Shown: positions 1 to 10,616 of the stretch, piece after piece | Layout of the letters: every line of letters starts with the position of its first letter | How positions within the stretch are numbered: position 1 is the stretch's first letter | Source: Cordylochernes scorpioides | Lineage: Eukaryota; Arthropoda; Arachnida; Pseudoscorpiones; Chernetidae | NCBI GenBank assembly: GCA_030710605.1 | Contig: CP092871.1 | Span: 72,631,171 to 72,695,170, forward strand | DNA length: 64,000 nt | Direction: 5' to 3' | Made by a program: the position numbers and the translations under genes | The notes under the pieces: model-generated | The model's database searches: none | What the model was told of the DNA's origin: nothing | What the model saw: only the letters and a program-made list of their open reading frames with translations

Positions 1-1000
1 CGTAGTTTCTATTTTTCTATATGCAAATTTGTCTGATAACTGTCTTATTTGCATATTCCGTTTGTTGTACACATGTCTCTGCAATGACCTATCCGGAATA
101 ACTTTGACATCACATAGAATTAGGCATGGGAAGAGTCATTGTCATATATTTTCAACCGGGGTATATGCAAATTAGACCGATAAAAGGCCATTTACATATT
201 CCTTCTTTTTCTGCATTTGGTGAAGTTGGTTCAGTAAAGTTGAGTTTCCCTTGAGAAACTAGAGAAACACGGCAAAATTCAGTCTCTCCAGGAGATGGTC
301 TCTTATCAGAGATAAATTGTGAGGTATCTTTGAATCGAAACAGAGTCTTCAATAAGAGATCACCTCCATGAGACACCTATTTTAGACATGTTTTTGAGGC
401 TATAGTCTTTCACGGGATCCTCGACTGTAGACCAACTAAAATAGACCACCCAACCAACAATGACATATACAACAAGAGATTTCTTCAAGCGTAGCCTCGC
501 GCCCACACTCAAACTGTTGAGGCAGGTGTGACTTTTGGCTGGGAGGGAGGGGGTTATAAAAAAACACAGAGAAGTTTCCGACCGGGGGCGGCCCCTTTAA
601 TCCTGACTGAGGGGGAATGGAAGGGTTGCCGGCTGTTTCTTTCATCCCAGTTGACGGAAGGATTCTTGCTTCCTCCATTGTGAAGCGACCACATCGACTT
701 AAGCCCACTTGAGTTTCAAAGACCATGAGGTAGAGGCGTGAACAAAGAGAATTCCAAACTTAAGATGAAGCCTACACAAAGGATTTAAGATTTTAATTTT
801 TTAGTTCGGGGTTTTCGTAATGTTATCTTATCCTAGATACGTCCAGCTGTCCCTTTTTTCTTCAGGATTTGATCCTTTGGGGCCACGTTGGATGATTTAG
901 ATACAATGATAAGACCAATCAACGATGGAAGATAATTATATTTTAAAGCAATAAAACTGTTTAGTACTTTGTGTTCTTTTCAAATACTGTCCTCAAATCA
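1..1000. other. Intergenic, diffuse repeat relics, no gene seen
   Basis: No credible coding frame is visible. Short inverted motifs built around ATGCAAAT (about 20-55 and 166-205) resemble a stretch near 10745-10790, suggesting an old short MITE. Phrases such as 'gatggtctcttat' recur in the repeats at 1525-2095 and 11030-11130. Confidence 0.4.
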
Positions 1001-1214
1001 TATGTTCATGGACTAAACTTAAGGAAGTTGTACCTTTTAGCATATTTATCGGGATTCAGACAATAACTCTGAAAGATATTACAGTGAACTTTATTGGAGA
1101 CAAACGAGATAAACAAGTGTGAAAAAAATTGCCTCTGTCTCTATATTAAAAAAAAAAGTCACAACGGCGCCATAAAAATATGAAATTTTCTCAAGTTTTG
1201 TCCATGAGTGTATG
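1001..1214 (-). mobile_element. TIR MITE, dispersed ~215-bp family (copy 1)
   Basis: The ends are inverted copies of a motif reading CTCATGGACAAAACTTAAGG in the family consensus. The left end shows 'catggactaaacttaagg' and the right end 'caagttttgtccatgagtg'. The interior has the family landmarks: a block around 'gggattcagacaataactc' and an A/T tract next to 'gcctctgtctc'. Other copies lie at 11806-12032, 25508-25727, 31964-32182, 42861-43062, 61434-61650 and 63731-64000. No coding capacity. TA-flanked Tc1/mariner-type ends are possible but not proven. Strand is set relative to the 25508 copy. Confidence 0.7.
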
Positions 1215-1332
1215 TTGATAGATTCGTCAAATACCTTAACTAAGACATCATTTCAAGTGACGGGAGTATATATACATATATTTAAACCGAATATAGCCCA
1301 CTTACAATGTTAGATACATTCAATATTAAAGA

Positions 1333-1440
1333 GATAAGGTAAATTAAACTGGTGAAACTGCTGGGAGAGGGTTTGCTACCGATGAGCCAGGCCCTCTCAA
1401 TAGTGTTACATTGCAGTAAGGACAGTAGAAAGTTTATTTT
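1333..1440 (+). repeat. Diverged copy of the 'CTGATGAG' structured element (copy A)
   Basis: It contains 'aaactggtgaaactgctggg', then 'gatgagccaggccctctc' and 'ttgcagtaaggacagtagaa', matching the cores of the palindromic elements at 36207-36440 and 39998-40358. The outer inverted arms are not recognisable here, so this is probably a decayed or partial copy. Confidence 0.6.
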
Positions 1441-1524
1441 ATGTGAACAATTAAAAACCCGTGTTACATAGTTTCATTTTTTGTATATAGATGGCACGCT
1501 ATAATGTTTTGTGTTTAAAACTGG

Positions 1525-2095
1525 TCTTTATTCTAGAGGTGGTCTTTTATTGGAGTTCGGGTTACGTCAGAACAAGTCTTTTATGATCCTACCGAAGTAC
1601 CTCTAATTAGCTGGGGTTGCTTATGGGAGGTATAACTTGAATCAAATGGGCGGAGATTCTGTCAACAAAACTGGTCTTTCCTTGAGGTGGTCTCTCATGG
1701 AGGGTGACATCAGAACATGTATTTTTTTTATCTTAACGAATCATTAAATGGGGTCGCTTATGGGAGGTATAAATGGATTCAGATGGATGTAGATCCTGTC
1801 AACAAAACTAGTCTTTCCTTGAGGTAGTCTCTCATGGAGGGTGACGTCAAAACATGTATTTTTTTTATCTTAACGAAGTATCTCTCATTAAATGGGGTCG
1901 CTTATGGGAGGTGTAACTGAATTCAGATGTATGTAGATCCTGTGAACAAAACTTGTCTTTCCTTGAAATGATTTTTCATGAAGGCCTGTTTACGTCAAGT
2001 CATTTTTTATTCTAACAAACCCATCATTAAGAGAGATGGTCGCTCATTAGAGGTTGTCCATCTGTGTGGAGAGCCTGTAAACAAGACGTCATACG
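1525..2095. repeat. Imperfect tandem repeat, ~137-144 bp, about 4 units
   Basis: Phrases such as 'ggtctttccttgaggtggtc', 'catggagggtgac' and 'ggggtcgcttatgggaggt' recur at spacings of about 137 and 144 bp, for example 'aacaaaac' near 1664, 1801 and 1945. Units are diverged by small indels. Similar wording at 11030-11130 suggests the unit derives from a dispersed element. No coding frame. Confidence 0.7.
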
Positions 2096-2099
2096 GTTG

Positions 2100-2940
2100 A
2101 ATCATTAATGGCAGACGATCCTCAGGGAGCCCCTGATCGAAGAGAAGCGTCCCCAATACACAAACCCATTACCCATGCACATAACTCACATTTTAAATTT
2201 CGCCTTTTTCCTTTTTTTTAAAGCATTGTCCCACGAGGAGAGAGTGCAGAAGAATTCTCTCTATTTTTTAAATCTTTCACAATTGCATTTGTTACAATGA
2301 ATTCCACGTTATGATCCTGTGGGAACTTTAAATATTCCCCTCTCCATGAAAAAACCTTTTAAAAATATAATATATATTTATATCTCTGTGTTAATTCACG
2401 ATTCCAAATTTTTTACTCCTAATATTTTGTCTTCTTTGAATATGTAAAATATGTGTAATACAGTATTATGCAACTTTGAAAAATAACAGTATCCTGATAA
2501 ATAAATGTCACGTACCATACAAACTGTCCTATTAAGAAACATTTTGATAAATGCCTGAAAAAGAGCGATTTTTCGTTTGAAAGCTTGCATTTATTAATAC
2601 CTATCGTAATTTTACCTTGAATCTGCCAGTGTTTACGCGGGTGAAAACCCCCCAGGCATAGAAAATAATAATAATAACGATAATATTAAGAATTATAATA
2701 TAATGATAGAGAACATTGTAATAAACACTAGACTCAGGTTGGATAGTAGAAGATATGTTAAGATAGTTAAAACACCTTCTGGAATCTTAGCAACCCACTG
2801 AAGACGCTGAGAACTATTTCAGAAAAGAAAAATATAGCAATAGAACTCTACAATTTCTACAGATCAATTGTAAATAGATTCATACACAAAAAAGGTAGTG
2901 AGGAAAGTTTTAGAACAGATGTGTAAATAAATCCCTTTTC
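2100..2940. other. AT-rich spacer, no gene seen
   Basis: Low-complexity A/T tracts and a short ATA-rich run near 2665-2705. I see no coding frame or recognised element. Confidence 0.35.
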
Positions 2941-3070
2941 AAACAAAGTCTCACGTGTACATGGGAAAAGGGAGAAAAAAAACTGTATTATTTTGTTGTT
3001 GTATTGCGAATTCATACAGGGCAATGGGCCCCAATAAAAGCCTTTTTGTTTGTTGGTTGTTTTTGTTAAG
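2941..3070 (+). repeat. LINE 3'-end fragment
   Basis: 'attcatacagggcaatggg' followed by 'ccaataaaagcctttttg' and a T/G-rich tail resembles the 3' end of the LINE at 6970-10603, which reads 'cctgtatagggtcagtgacc', 'aaataaaggc' and then (TTG)n on its coding strand. This looks like a 5'-truncated relative. A similar tail occurs at 12185-12250. Confidence 0.55.
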
Positions 3071-3165
3071 ATAGTTTAATCAGAATGACTGACTTTTGAT
3101 TAAAATATGTTAAAAGAAGCTATTATTATTGTTAAAGAGTAAAACCAAAACTTAAAGAGAATCTC

Positions 3166-3283
3166 ACGGCATCTCCTGATCGTTAAACTAAAATTTGCTG
3201 ATGGTTTGCGCCAGATGGCATTTATTCCGACAGATGGTGCAAGCCATCAGAAACTTTGAGTTGCACGATCAGATGTCTTTTTC
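3166..3283. repeat. Short palindromic MITE
   Basis: The left arm contains 'catctcctgatcgttaaact' and 'tgctgatggtttgcgcc'. The right arm is its inverted copy, 'ggtgcaagccatcag' then 'agttgcacgatcagatgtc'. Related sequence occurs at 29466-29539 (both arms) and at 11610-11775 and 36950-37105 (one arm plus a flanking block). Confidence 0.65.
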
Positions 3284-3403
3284 TTAATTATAAGTATGGC
3301 CAATTAACTTCTTGTCAATACATATGTGACACATTAGAAAAATTGGTTCATTTATTTATATACAACACTTTTTTAAAAAAGGTATTGACATATATATATT
3401 ATA

Positions 3404-3816
3404 CTAGCCGAATGACCCGGGCAACGCCCGTGTTTTACCCGATTGAATGTTTTGATTCAAATACTATTTGTTACAATTATAAATTGGCGCCTTTAATAAA
3501 TGCATATGTTAGTTAATAACTATAGCCTATGTGCTTTATCTGTCTATGTACTGTTGGCTTCCGTAGGCTTCTCATCATGGGAAAAGGAAATAGAGGATTC
3601 CATTTAGTTATTAACTAATATATGCATTTATTTAAAGAGCGACCCGCTCCAAAACAATAGTTACAAAAACGAAAGAGCGAGTGGGGAAGGCATGATGAGG
3701 GGGCAAATGTGGCGTGACCGTAGTCAACCAATAGGAGGGAGACATTCCAAAAAAAAAAGCAAACGGTGACAGAGAGAGACGACTGATTAGGAAAGACGCT
3801 CGTAACTGTATATAGA
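3404..3816 (-). mobile_element. Non-autonomous Helitron, ~413 bp
   Basis: On the minus strand the 3' end has the classical Helitron arrangement: a short GC hairpin (CGGGCGTTGCCCG), about ten bases, then CTAG at 3404-3407 followed by host T. The 5' end starts TCTATATACAG near 3816. A second copy in the opposite orientation (37140-37575) is collinear throughout, including 'aaataaatgcatat' and the 'gagcgggtcgctc' block. No Rep/helicase coding is present, so movement would need enzymes from elsewhere. The base before the 5' TC is T rather than the usual A. Confidence 0.8.
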
Positions 3817-3819
3817 ATA

Positions 3820-4650
3820 TTATTTTTCGGGGTTTATTTAGTTATTGTCAAACGGCTGATAAGCCTAAAAAAGCTTGGGTTGTAATAAAAACTGATAAAG
3901 TTTATCCTCGGATTCATCTTTTATTTAAATCTATTCGAATATATCTTTATATTCAATAATCACAAATTTACTTTCTTTACACGGTTATTTTACCATATGC
4001 AAATACAGTTTCAAATTTAATGCTATTAAGATCCATATTTTATAGCTACACTTGCGAATTTTCACATTCTATATGCATATAAGAATGATGGCAGTTGATG
4101 CAAATTGTTGGATTTCAATGTGAAACATAACGACCAAATTCAACAGTATTCCATCAAATATTACCGATACATTATATTTAGTTTCAAAACTTGAGTCAGG
4201 TAATGTGGTAGAATAATTTGTGGTAAATCAAATTACTATGCAACTTTCTCCATAGGAGGGAGTACTCGGGAAGATAGGAGGCACGGACAGAACAGCAATT
4301 GAAACCAAGTGGCCATTCGGGGAGTTTACTGCTCTGGTGTATCGTCCAGTTACTGCCTGCTTTATGGAAACTGCGGCCGTCCAATTTTATTTTTATATCA
4401 TTCAATAGCAATATCATCGACGTCAATGGCTCGGTGGGATCCTTCAATAAATCACACGTTTGGTACAGAACAATATTCTTTTGATATTTCGGTTGAAATG
4501 TTTTGTCCTCAATAGGAAAAATAAAATATTCTTAACGAGGAGAAAATATTTATGTCTAGACACGTTGCCAAAAGAAATATTTTTCTGTCCGAAGTGAATT
4601 TTATTTTAAAGAGAGATTTATAAACGTCAGTCAAGCAACCTCTATGACAT
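3820..4650. other. Spacer, no recognised gene
   Basis: AT-rich sequence with a less AT-rich patch at about 4245-4445 holding short overlapping open frames on both strands. None shows a recognisable domain. Just before the satellite (about 4625-4735) a frame runs into the first repeat unit and ends in a stop inside it. Confidence 0.35.
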
Positions 4651-4658
4651 ATTTCGTG

Positions 4659-6488
4659 AGATGTCTAACATCGACGACAAGATGATTGGTGAGTTTTACA
4701 CTCGAATGTTACACGGCGTGTATAGCTGAGAGGAAATATCTAGTGAAATATGGCCACTTTGTCCTCACAGAATGTCTAACATCTACGACAAGATGATTGG
4801 TGAGTTTTACACTCGAATGTTACACGGCGTGTATAGCTGAGAGGAAATATCTAGTGAAATATGGCCACTTTGTCCTCACAGAATGTCTAACATCCACGAC
4901 ATGATGATTGGTGAGTTTACATCCGAATGTTACACGGCGTGTATAGCTGAGAGCAAATATCTGGTGAAATATGGACATATTGTCCTCACAGAATGTCTAA
5001 CATCCACGACATGATGATTGGTGAGTTTACATCCGAATGTTACACGGCGTGTATAGCTGAGAGCAAATATCTGGTGAAATATGGACATATTGTCCTCACA
5101 GAATGTCTAACATCCACGACAAGATGATTGGTGAGTTTTACATCCGAATGTTACACGGCGTGTATAGCTGAGAGCAAATATCTGGTGAAATATGGACATA
5201 TTGTCCTCACAGAATGTCTAACATCCACGACAAGATGATTGGTGAGTTTTACACTCGAATGTTACACGGCGTGTATAGCTGAGAGGAAATATCTGGTGAA
5301 ATATGGCCACTTTGTCCTCACAGAATGTCTAACATCCACGACAAGATGATTGGTGAGTTTACATCCGAATGTTACACGGCGTGTATAGCTGAGAGGAAAT
5401 ATCTGGTGAAATTTGGACATATTGTCCTCACAGAATGTCTAACATCCACGACATGATGATTGGTGAGTTTTACACTCGAATGTTACACGGCGTGTATAGC
5501 TGAGAGGAAATATATGGTGAATATGGACATATTGTCCTCACAGAATGTCTAACATCCACGACATGATGATTGGTGAGTTTTACATTCGAATGTTACACGG
5601 CGTGTATAGCTGAGAGGAAATATCTGGTGAATATGGACATATTGTCCTCACAGAATGTCTAACATCCACGACATGATGATTGGTGAGTTTTACACTCGAA
5701 TGTTACACGGCGTGTATAGCTGAGAGGAAATATCTGGTGAAATTTGGACATATTGTCCTCACAGAATGTCTAACATCCACGACAAGATGATTGGTGAGTT
5801 TTACACTCGAATGTTACACGGCGTGTATAGCTGAGAGGAAATATCTGGTGAAATTTGGACATATTGTCCTCACAGAATGTCTAACATCCACGACATGATG
5901 ATTGGTGAGTTTTACACTCGAATGTTACACGGCGTGTATAGCTGAGAGCAAATATATGGTGAATATGGACATATTGTCCTCACAGAATGTCTAACATCCA
6001 CGACAAGATGATTGGTGAGTTTTACATTCGAATGTTACACGGCGTGTATAGCTGAGAGCAAATATATGGTGAATATGGACATATTGTCCTCACAGAATGT
6101 CTAACATCCACGACATGATGATTGGTGAGTTTTACACTCGAATGTTACACGGCGTGTATAGCTGAGAGCAAATATATGGTGAATATGGACATATTGTCCT
6201 CACAGAATGTCTAACATCCACGACAAGATGATTGGTGAGTTTTACACTCGAATGTTACACGGCGTGTATAGCTGAGAGGAAATATCTGGTGAAATTTGGA
6301 CATATTGTCCTCACAGAATGTCTAACATCCACGACAAGATGATTGGTGAGTTTTACACTCGAATGTTACACGGCGTGTATAGCTGAGAGGAAATATCTGG
6401 TGAAATTTGGACATATTGTCCTCACAGAATGTCTAACATCCACGACATGATGATTGGTGAGTTTTACATTCGAATGTTACACGGCGTA
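4659..6488 (+). repeat. 111-bp tandem satellite, about 16.5 units
   Basis: The phrase 'aatgtctaacatccacgac' recurs every 110-111 bp, for example at 5101 and 5212. Each unit contains a 22-codon open stretch starting MSNIHDMMIG and closing with TGA at 'tatagctga', and also 'tcctcacag' before 'aatgtc' and 'ggtgagt' after 'gatgatt'. The first unit is diverged. The last stops at 'cacggcgtaagtag', where the internal units read 'cacggcgtgtatagc'. Units differ by few substitutions, so homogenisation or expansion is recent. Function unknown. Confidence 0.9.
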
Positions 6489-6489
6489 A

Positions 6490-6956
6490 GTAGAAGTTTG
6501 ATTTATTTTATAAAAAAAAAAACTCGTGCTTTAATGATTTTCATTTCTTGTCTATTGTTGGCGCCTTATCAAGTTAGAATATTTCTCAGCCAAACTCATT
6601 CTGTATATTTATTGATAGAATAAATCAATATATTGATGTGACTACTTACATCCGGTATTTGGATAGAAAACAAAACCAAAACTTTTTACGTCAATAAAAA
6701 CCAAAACTAAAAGTTACCTCTAGATATGTTGATAAAACACCCACAAAGTAATATTTAATTATCCATTGATTTTTTTTCCTGTGTAAATTTTTTTTTTACT
6801 TTAAAAAATTCGCGGCGCGCATATTGTCAACCTATAACATTAATTTTAAATATATTTTATTTAAAGATTTTCTTTGTCCATTTGAGACTTAAAAAAGAAG
6901 AAAGTTTTTTGTCTTTCATTCGGCATATTTGACCAAAATATTTGACAAATCAGGAT
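6490..6956. other. AT-rich spacer, no gene seen
   Basis: Poly-A and poly-T tracts with no recognisable element between the 111-bp array and the LINE target-site duplication. Confidence 0.35.
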
Positions 6957-6969
6957 TAACATTTTAACA

Positions 6970-9900
6970 ACAACAACAACAAAAAAGCCTTTATTTAGGG
7001 TCACTGACCCTATACAGGATTCACCAGAGGTATGCATAAGAACAAAGCAGTGAGACAACGGAAATAGCGATATATACAGATTAAAAAGAGAAAGAAAAAA
7101 AAAAAAAAAAAACAAGAAAAGGAAAAAAAAAATAATAATAATAATAAGAAAGAGGGAAGCAAGAAATCAACACAAAAAGAGTAGCAGTAAGAAAGTGAGG
7201 AGTGAGTATCACTTGGCCTTCTTCTGAGATATGGACTTGTGGAAACCATAAAACGCCGTAGCAATATACTTATTCTGGGTCATATTGTCAATTATTGATG
7301 GAAGTGAAGCACAGAGTTGCCCAGTTTTGAGCATAAGGGTTCTTCTTTCTTCTTTCAGAGCAGAGCAATCAAAAATATAGTGAGTGATTTCATTTTGTAG
7401 TTTTGAATTACAGAAGGTACAAGTCGGGTCCTCACCGCAGAGCATCTTGGTGTGGTTTTCTCTAAAAAAACTTGAAAGTATTCTAACTTGTGCGAGTAGT
7501 CTTACAACCGGGAAAGGAAAATCCCCTAAAAGGTATCCCTCCGTCATGAAAGATATGTGAATGTCTTTGTAGTGAGAGTATAGCTTAGATTTATCCATTC
7601 TTGTAAGGTCGTTTTGTATAGATTGGTCTGCCGCTGTTTTTAAGAGCCCTGTAATCGCGCTCCTCAGCGTTTCAGGGTCATCACAGGAAACAAGTGCAGG
7701 GGATCCATTATCGTTAAGCAGATTAGTGAGCTTTTTAATGAAACCGATGGGTGTGCCCGAAGCATTAGAGAGTTCCCGTGTTCTATTAAAACATATACGT
7801 GGCAATCTGTCACTGCTCATATTCAACACCCGCAGCCAATACTTCAGGGTTAATTTTAAGGCTGTTACACTCAATGAGATACGACCGGTTTCTAATCTGA
7901 TTAGGTAACCTGGAGTGTATCTGGGCAGATTCAGGAACCTACGGATAAATATGTCTTGTATATTGTCCAGTAAGTCTTTATGCTCTGTTGCCCATAATGG
8001 AGCGGCATACATCAGGACAGCTCTCACTATTGTATCAAAGAGTTTGATTGATAAATTTATTGACTTTGCTTTTGATTTTATTAATATTGGGTGTGTGGCG
8101 TTAATTGCTGTAAGTGCTTTTCCTTTAAAGTAATTTGCCGGGTGAGTAGTTGTTATTGTTGGTGTCAGAGGGAATCCCAAGTATGTATATCTTGAAGTTA
8201 TTGCTATGGGTTTATCATTCCAGAACCATCTATCCTTATTTGAGGGTTTACCTCCATTACGGAACACCATAATCTTTGACTTGGACTCATTTAGTGTCAT
8301 TAAGTTCTCATCGAGATATTCTTTCAGTATTTTGATCTTCTTTTGGAGGTTTATCCTGGACTCACCTATAATTGCTATGTCGTCGGCGTACAGCAATAAA
8401 TGGATATCTCCAAATTCTGGCAAATTTACACTCGGCAGGTCTGAGTTATTATAAATTTCGATTAAGTCCGTGATAAATAATATAAATAGCAGTGGGGAAA
8501 GTGGTTCTCCCTGGAGGACTCCCGAGTTTATCTTAATACTTTCCGTAAATGATCCCTTCCATCTGATAGCTATAGTTGCTTGTTCGTAGTAACTTTTGAT
8601 CGTACTTATGAATTGGTAACTTATGCCTAGGTTGTAAAGTTTTTTCCAAAGTAGTGAGTGGGGTACAGTATCAAATGCCTTCCTTAGATCGACAAAAAAG
8701 ACATATAGTTTTCCCCTCTTTTTTCTTAATGATAGTTGGATTAAAGTAGTTAGTGTAAATATGTGGTCAATACATGATCTTTCTTTTCTAAATCCCGCTT
8801 GGTTTTCGGGTATAACCCTTCTTCCTTCGACCCATTCCTCCAGTCGTGATCTTAGGATTGATGTGAAAAGCTTTGATACATTGCTAATCAGTGCAATACC
8901 TCGGTAGTTGGAGGGGCTATTCTTATAACCGTTTTTAAAGATTGGGTGTATAGTGGAATTAGTCCAAATTGCTGGGTATTTTCCAGTCGTCATAACACTA
9001 TTGTAGAGTTGTTTCAACAGCAGTATGTACGAATCAGGGAGTGTTTTTAATACTTCATTGGGGATGCCATCGGGCCCGCATGCCTTGTTACTCCTCAAAC
9101 CAGCTATCTCCTTGTATATGTCTGCATTGGTTATCTCTGAGTCCAATATAGGATCGTTCTGAGAAATCACATTATGTAAATTACAAATTCTCAAATTTTT
9201 CTCTGTAGTCATTAGTTCGCGGTAAAAGTTCAGCCAGTCCTGTATAGATATTTCTCCTTGGATTATAGATGTGCTTTTGTAGAGCGCAATAGTTTTCCAG
9301 AAGGTCTTTGAGTCTTTAGCATTTCTGAGTATTTCCTGTTTTTCATTATCAAAGCCTTTCCTTTTTAGATCCAATAAAGCAAGATATTTCTTTCTGGAAG
9401 AAGCATAACATTCTCTGTCTTCCAATCTATTTGTTTTACGATATTTCTTCAGACTTTCTTTTGCCAGTTTTTTCATATCATAGCAGTCCTTATCGAACCA
9501 CGGCTTAGATTTCCTGGGGCCGCCCTTAATTGAGTAGGTTATTTTTGCAGATGACATTGCTTCCAAAATTCGCTGATTGAAAGTGTATACAAGGTCATCG
9601 GAGGCTGGTATGTTTTTTTCCCGCAATTCTTCCAGTTTCATTTTAAACGTTGCGAGTCCATCGGCTGACCATCTATATCTCGTAATATTATAATCTTCCC
9701 GTTTGGTTTTTTTCTCATTGAAGTTTTGGCCTTTTATCGTTAAAACCAAAGGATGGTGGTCTGAGTACAGTTGGTCATCGACTTTGAAGTCCAGTAAAAT
9801 TTGTAGTGAACCCTGTGAGAGTATGCAATAGTCAATAGTTGAAGAGCCTCTTTCGGATATGTATGTAAAATCTCCATCTTTATCACCTCTAGATCTTCCA

Positions 9901-10603
9901 TTAACTATTGTCAAAGAATTATCTTCCAGGAAATCAAGAAGTTTATTAGACAGAGATGATATTATATGATCTTTAGCCCTTCTTTCCGATGTTAGGGGGA
10001 GCTGGAAATTAAGTGGATTGTGTAGTCCTCCCAACTTCCCAGTTCTGATGTTTAAATCTCCAAGTAAAATAATTTCTTTTCCATCTGCTATTTGCTTTTG
10101 AATGTATGTAAACAGCTTATCTAAGTTATGCAGCTGTATTTGGTTTGGAGGAAGGTATACAAATATTAAACAGATAACATGTTGGGGGGCTCTTGTGTTT
10201 GTTGATAAGAAAATAGATAACCAAGTGCCATCCTTTTCAGAACTCTCTACTCTATATTTCCCGCCTTCCCTAAAACCGACAATTATACCCCCTGACCCTC
10301 TTCCCCTTCCAGATTCTTTGGTGGCAGGTAATTCGATAATTTGATAATCTTTTAGTGTTATGTTAGTCCTGTTCAGGCACCATGTTTCAAGTAGAGCAAA
10401 AATTTCGTAGTTCTTTATGTGCTCGAGGAGTGGAAATATCGAAAGAATCCTATAGAAACCATTTATATTCCAACATATTATTTTTTCGGCGATGTCTCGC
10501 GAATTTTCAGAAAAATTTGCATTGTCATCGTCTTGAGAATCATATTTACATGTATTTATGTCGTAGTAACTTTCCGTTATTTGATTATGGGGCGGAGAAT
10601 TAA
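6970..10603 (-). mobile_element. 5'-truncated LINE with 13-bp target-site duplication
   Basis: The insertion is flanked by the direct repeat TAACATTTTAACA at 6957-6969 and 10604-10616. On the minus strand it starts inside the second frame just upstream of the endonuclease. It carries the endonuclease and reverse transcriptase, then a 3' UTR with AATAAA and a (TTG)n tail abutting the TSD. The duplication and tail are the signature of target-primed reverse transcription, and the abrupt 5' end means ORF1 and the promoter were lost on insertion. Similar tails at 2941-3070 and 12185-12250 indicate further family members. Confidence 0.85.
7209..10601 (-). CDS. LINE ORF2: endonuclease/reverse transcriptase, N-terminally truncated
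   Basis: An open frame of about 1130 codons. The N-terminal third is an AP-type endonuclease, with WNINGF (about residue 40), ALLETW (about 73), GDLNIRTG (about 183) and SDHHPL (about 285). The reverse transcriptase follows: NYRGIALIS, QAGFRKERSC, DLRKAFDTVPH, GVLQGEPLSP and the catalytic YADD (about 740). Near the C-terminus is a Cys/His cluster (C-x2-C, then H and C) common in LINE proteins. No RNase H domain is evident. The enzyme would nick target DNA and copy its RNA in place. There is no ATG before the endonuclease because the insertion is cut off at 10603; an initiation codon was presumably lost. I assign it to the endonuclease-bearing Jockey/I/CR1-type LINEs without choosing a clade. 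Confidence 0.88.
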   Translation of the reverse strand, partial: NSPPHNQITESYYDINTCKYDSQDDDNANFSENSRDIAEKIICWNINGFYRILSIFPLLEHIKNYEIFALLETWCLNRTNITLKDYQIIELPATKESGRGRGSGGIIVGFREGGKYRVESSEKDGTWLSIFLSTNTRAPQHVICLIFVYLPPNQIQLHNLDKLFTYIQKQIADGKEIILLGDLNIRTGKLGGLHNPLNFQLPLTSERRAKDHIISSLSNKLLDFLEDNSLTIVNGRSRGDKDGDFTYISERGSSTIDYCILSQGSLQILLDFKVDDQLYSDHHPLVLTIKGQNFNEKKTKREDYNITRYRWSADGLATFKMKLEELREKNIPASDDLVYTFNQRILEAMSSAKITYSIKGGPRKSKPWFDKDCYDMKKLAKESLKKYRKTNRLEDRECYASSRKKYLALLDLKRKGFDNEKQEILRNAKDSKTFWKTIALYKSTSIIQGEISIQDWLNFYRELMTTEKNLRICNLHNVISQNDPILDSEITNADIYKEIAGLRSNKACGPDGIPNEVLKTLPDSYILLLKQLYNSVMTTGKYPAIWTNSTIHPIFKNGYKNSPSNYRGIALISNVSKLFTSILRSRLEEWVEGRRVIPENQAGFRKERSCIDHIFTLTTLIQLSLRKKRGKLYVFFVDLRKAFDTVPHSLLWKKLYNLGISYQFISTIKSYYEQATIAIRWKGSFTESIKINSGVLQGEPLSPLLFILFITDLIEIYNNSDLPSVNLPEFGDIHLLLYADDIAIIGESRINLQKKIKILKEYLDENLMTLNESKSKIMVFRNGGKPSNKDRWFWNDKPIAITSRYTYLGFPLTPTITTTHPANYFKGKALTAINATHPILIKSKAKSINLSIKLFDTIVRAVLMYAAPLWATEHKDLLDNIQDIFIRRFLNLPRYTPGYLIRLETGRISLSVTALKLTLKYWLRVLNMSSDRLPRICFNRTRELSNASGTPIGFIKKLTNLLNDNGSPALVSCDDPETLRSAITGLLKTAADQSIQNDLTRMDKSKLYSHYKDIHISFMTEGYLLGDFPFPVVRLLAQVRILSSFFRENHTKMLCGEDPTCTFCNSKLQNEITHYIFDCSALKEERRTLMLKTGQLCASLPSIIDNMTQNKYIATAFYGFHKSISQKKAK

Positions 10604-10616
10604 TAACATTTTAACA

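Noticed and set aside
152-726. Open frames of 74 and 96 codons on the minus strand
   Set aside because: No recognisable domain; both lie in dispersed repeat-like sequence.
4625-6488. CRISPR array
   Set aside because: The 111-bp units are contiguous without unique spacers and the context is eukaryotic transposons.
7726-8454. Plus-strand open frames opposite the LINE
   Set aside because: They are antisense shadows of the RT frame; the minus strand has continuous RT motifs.
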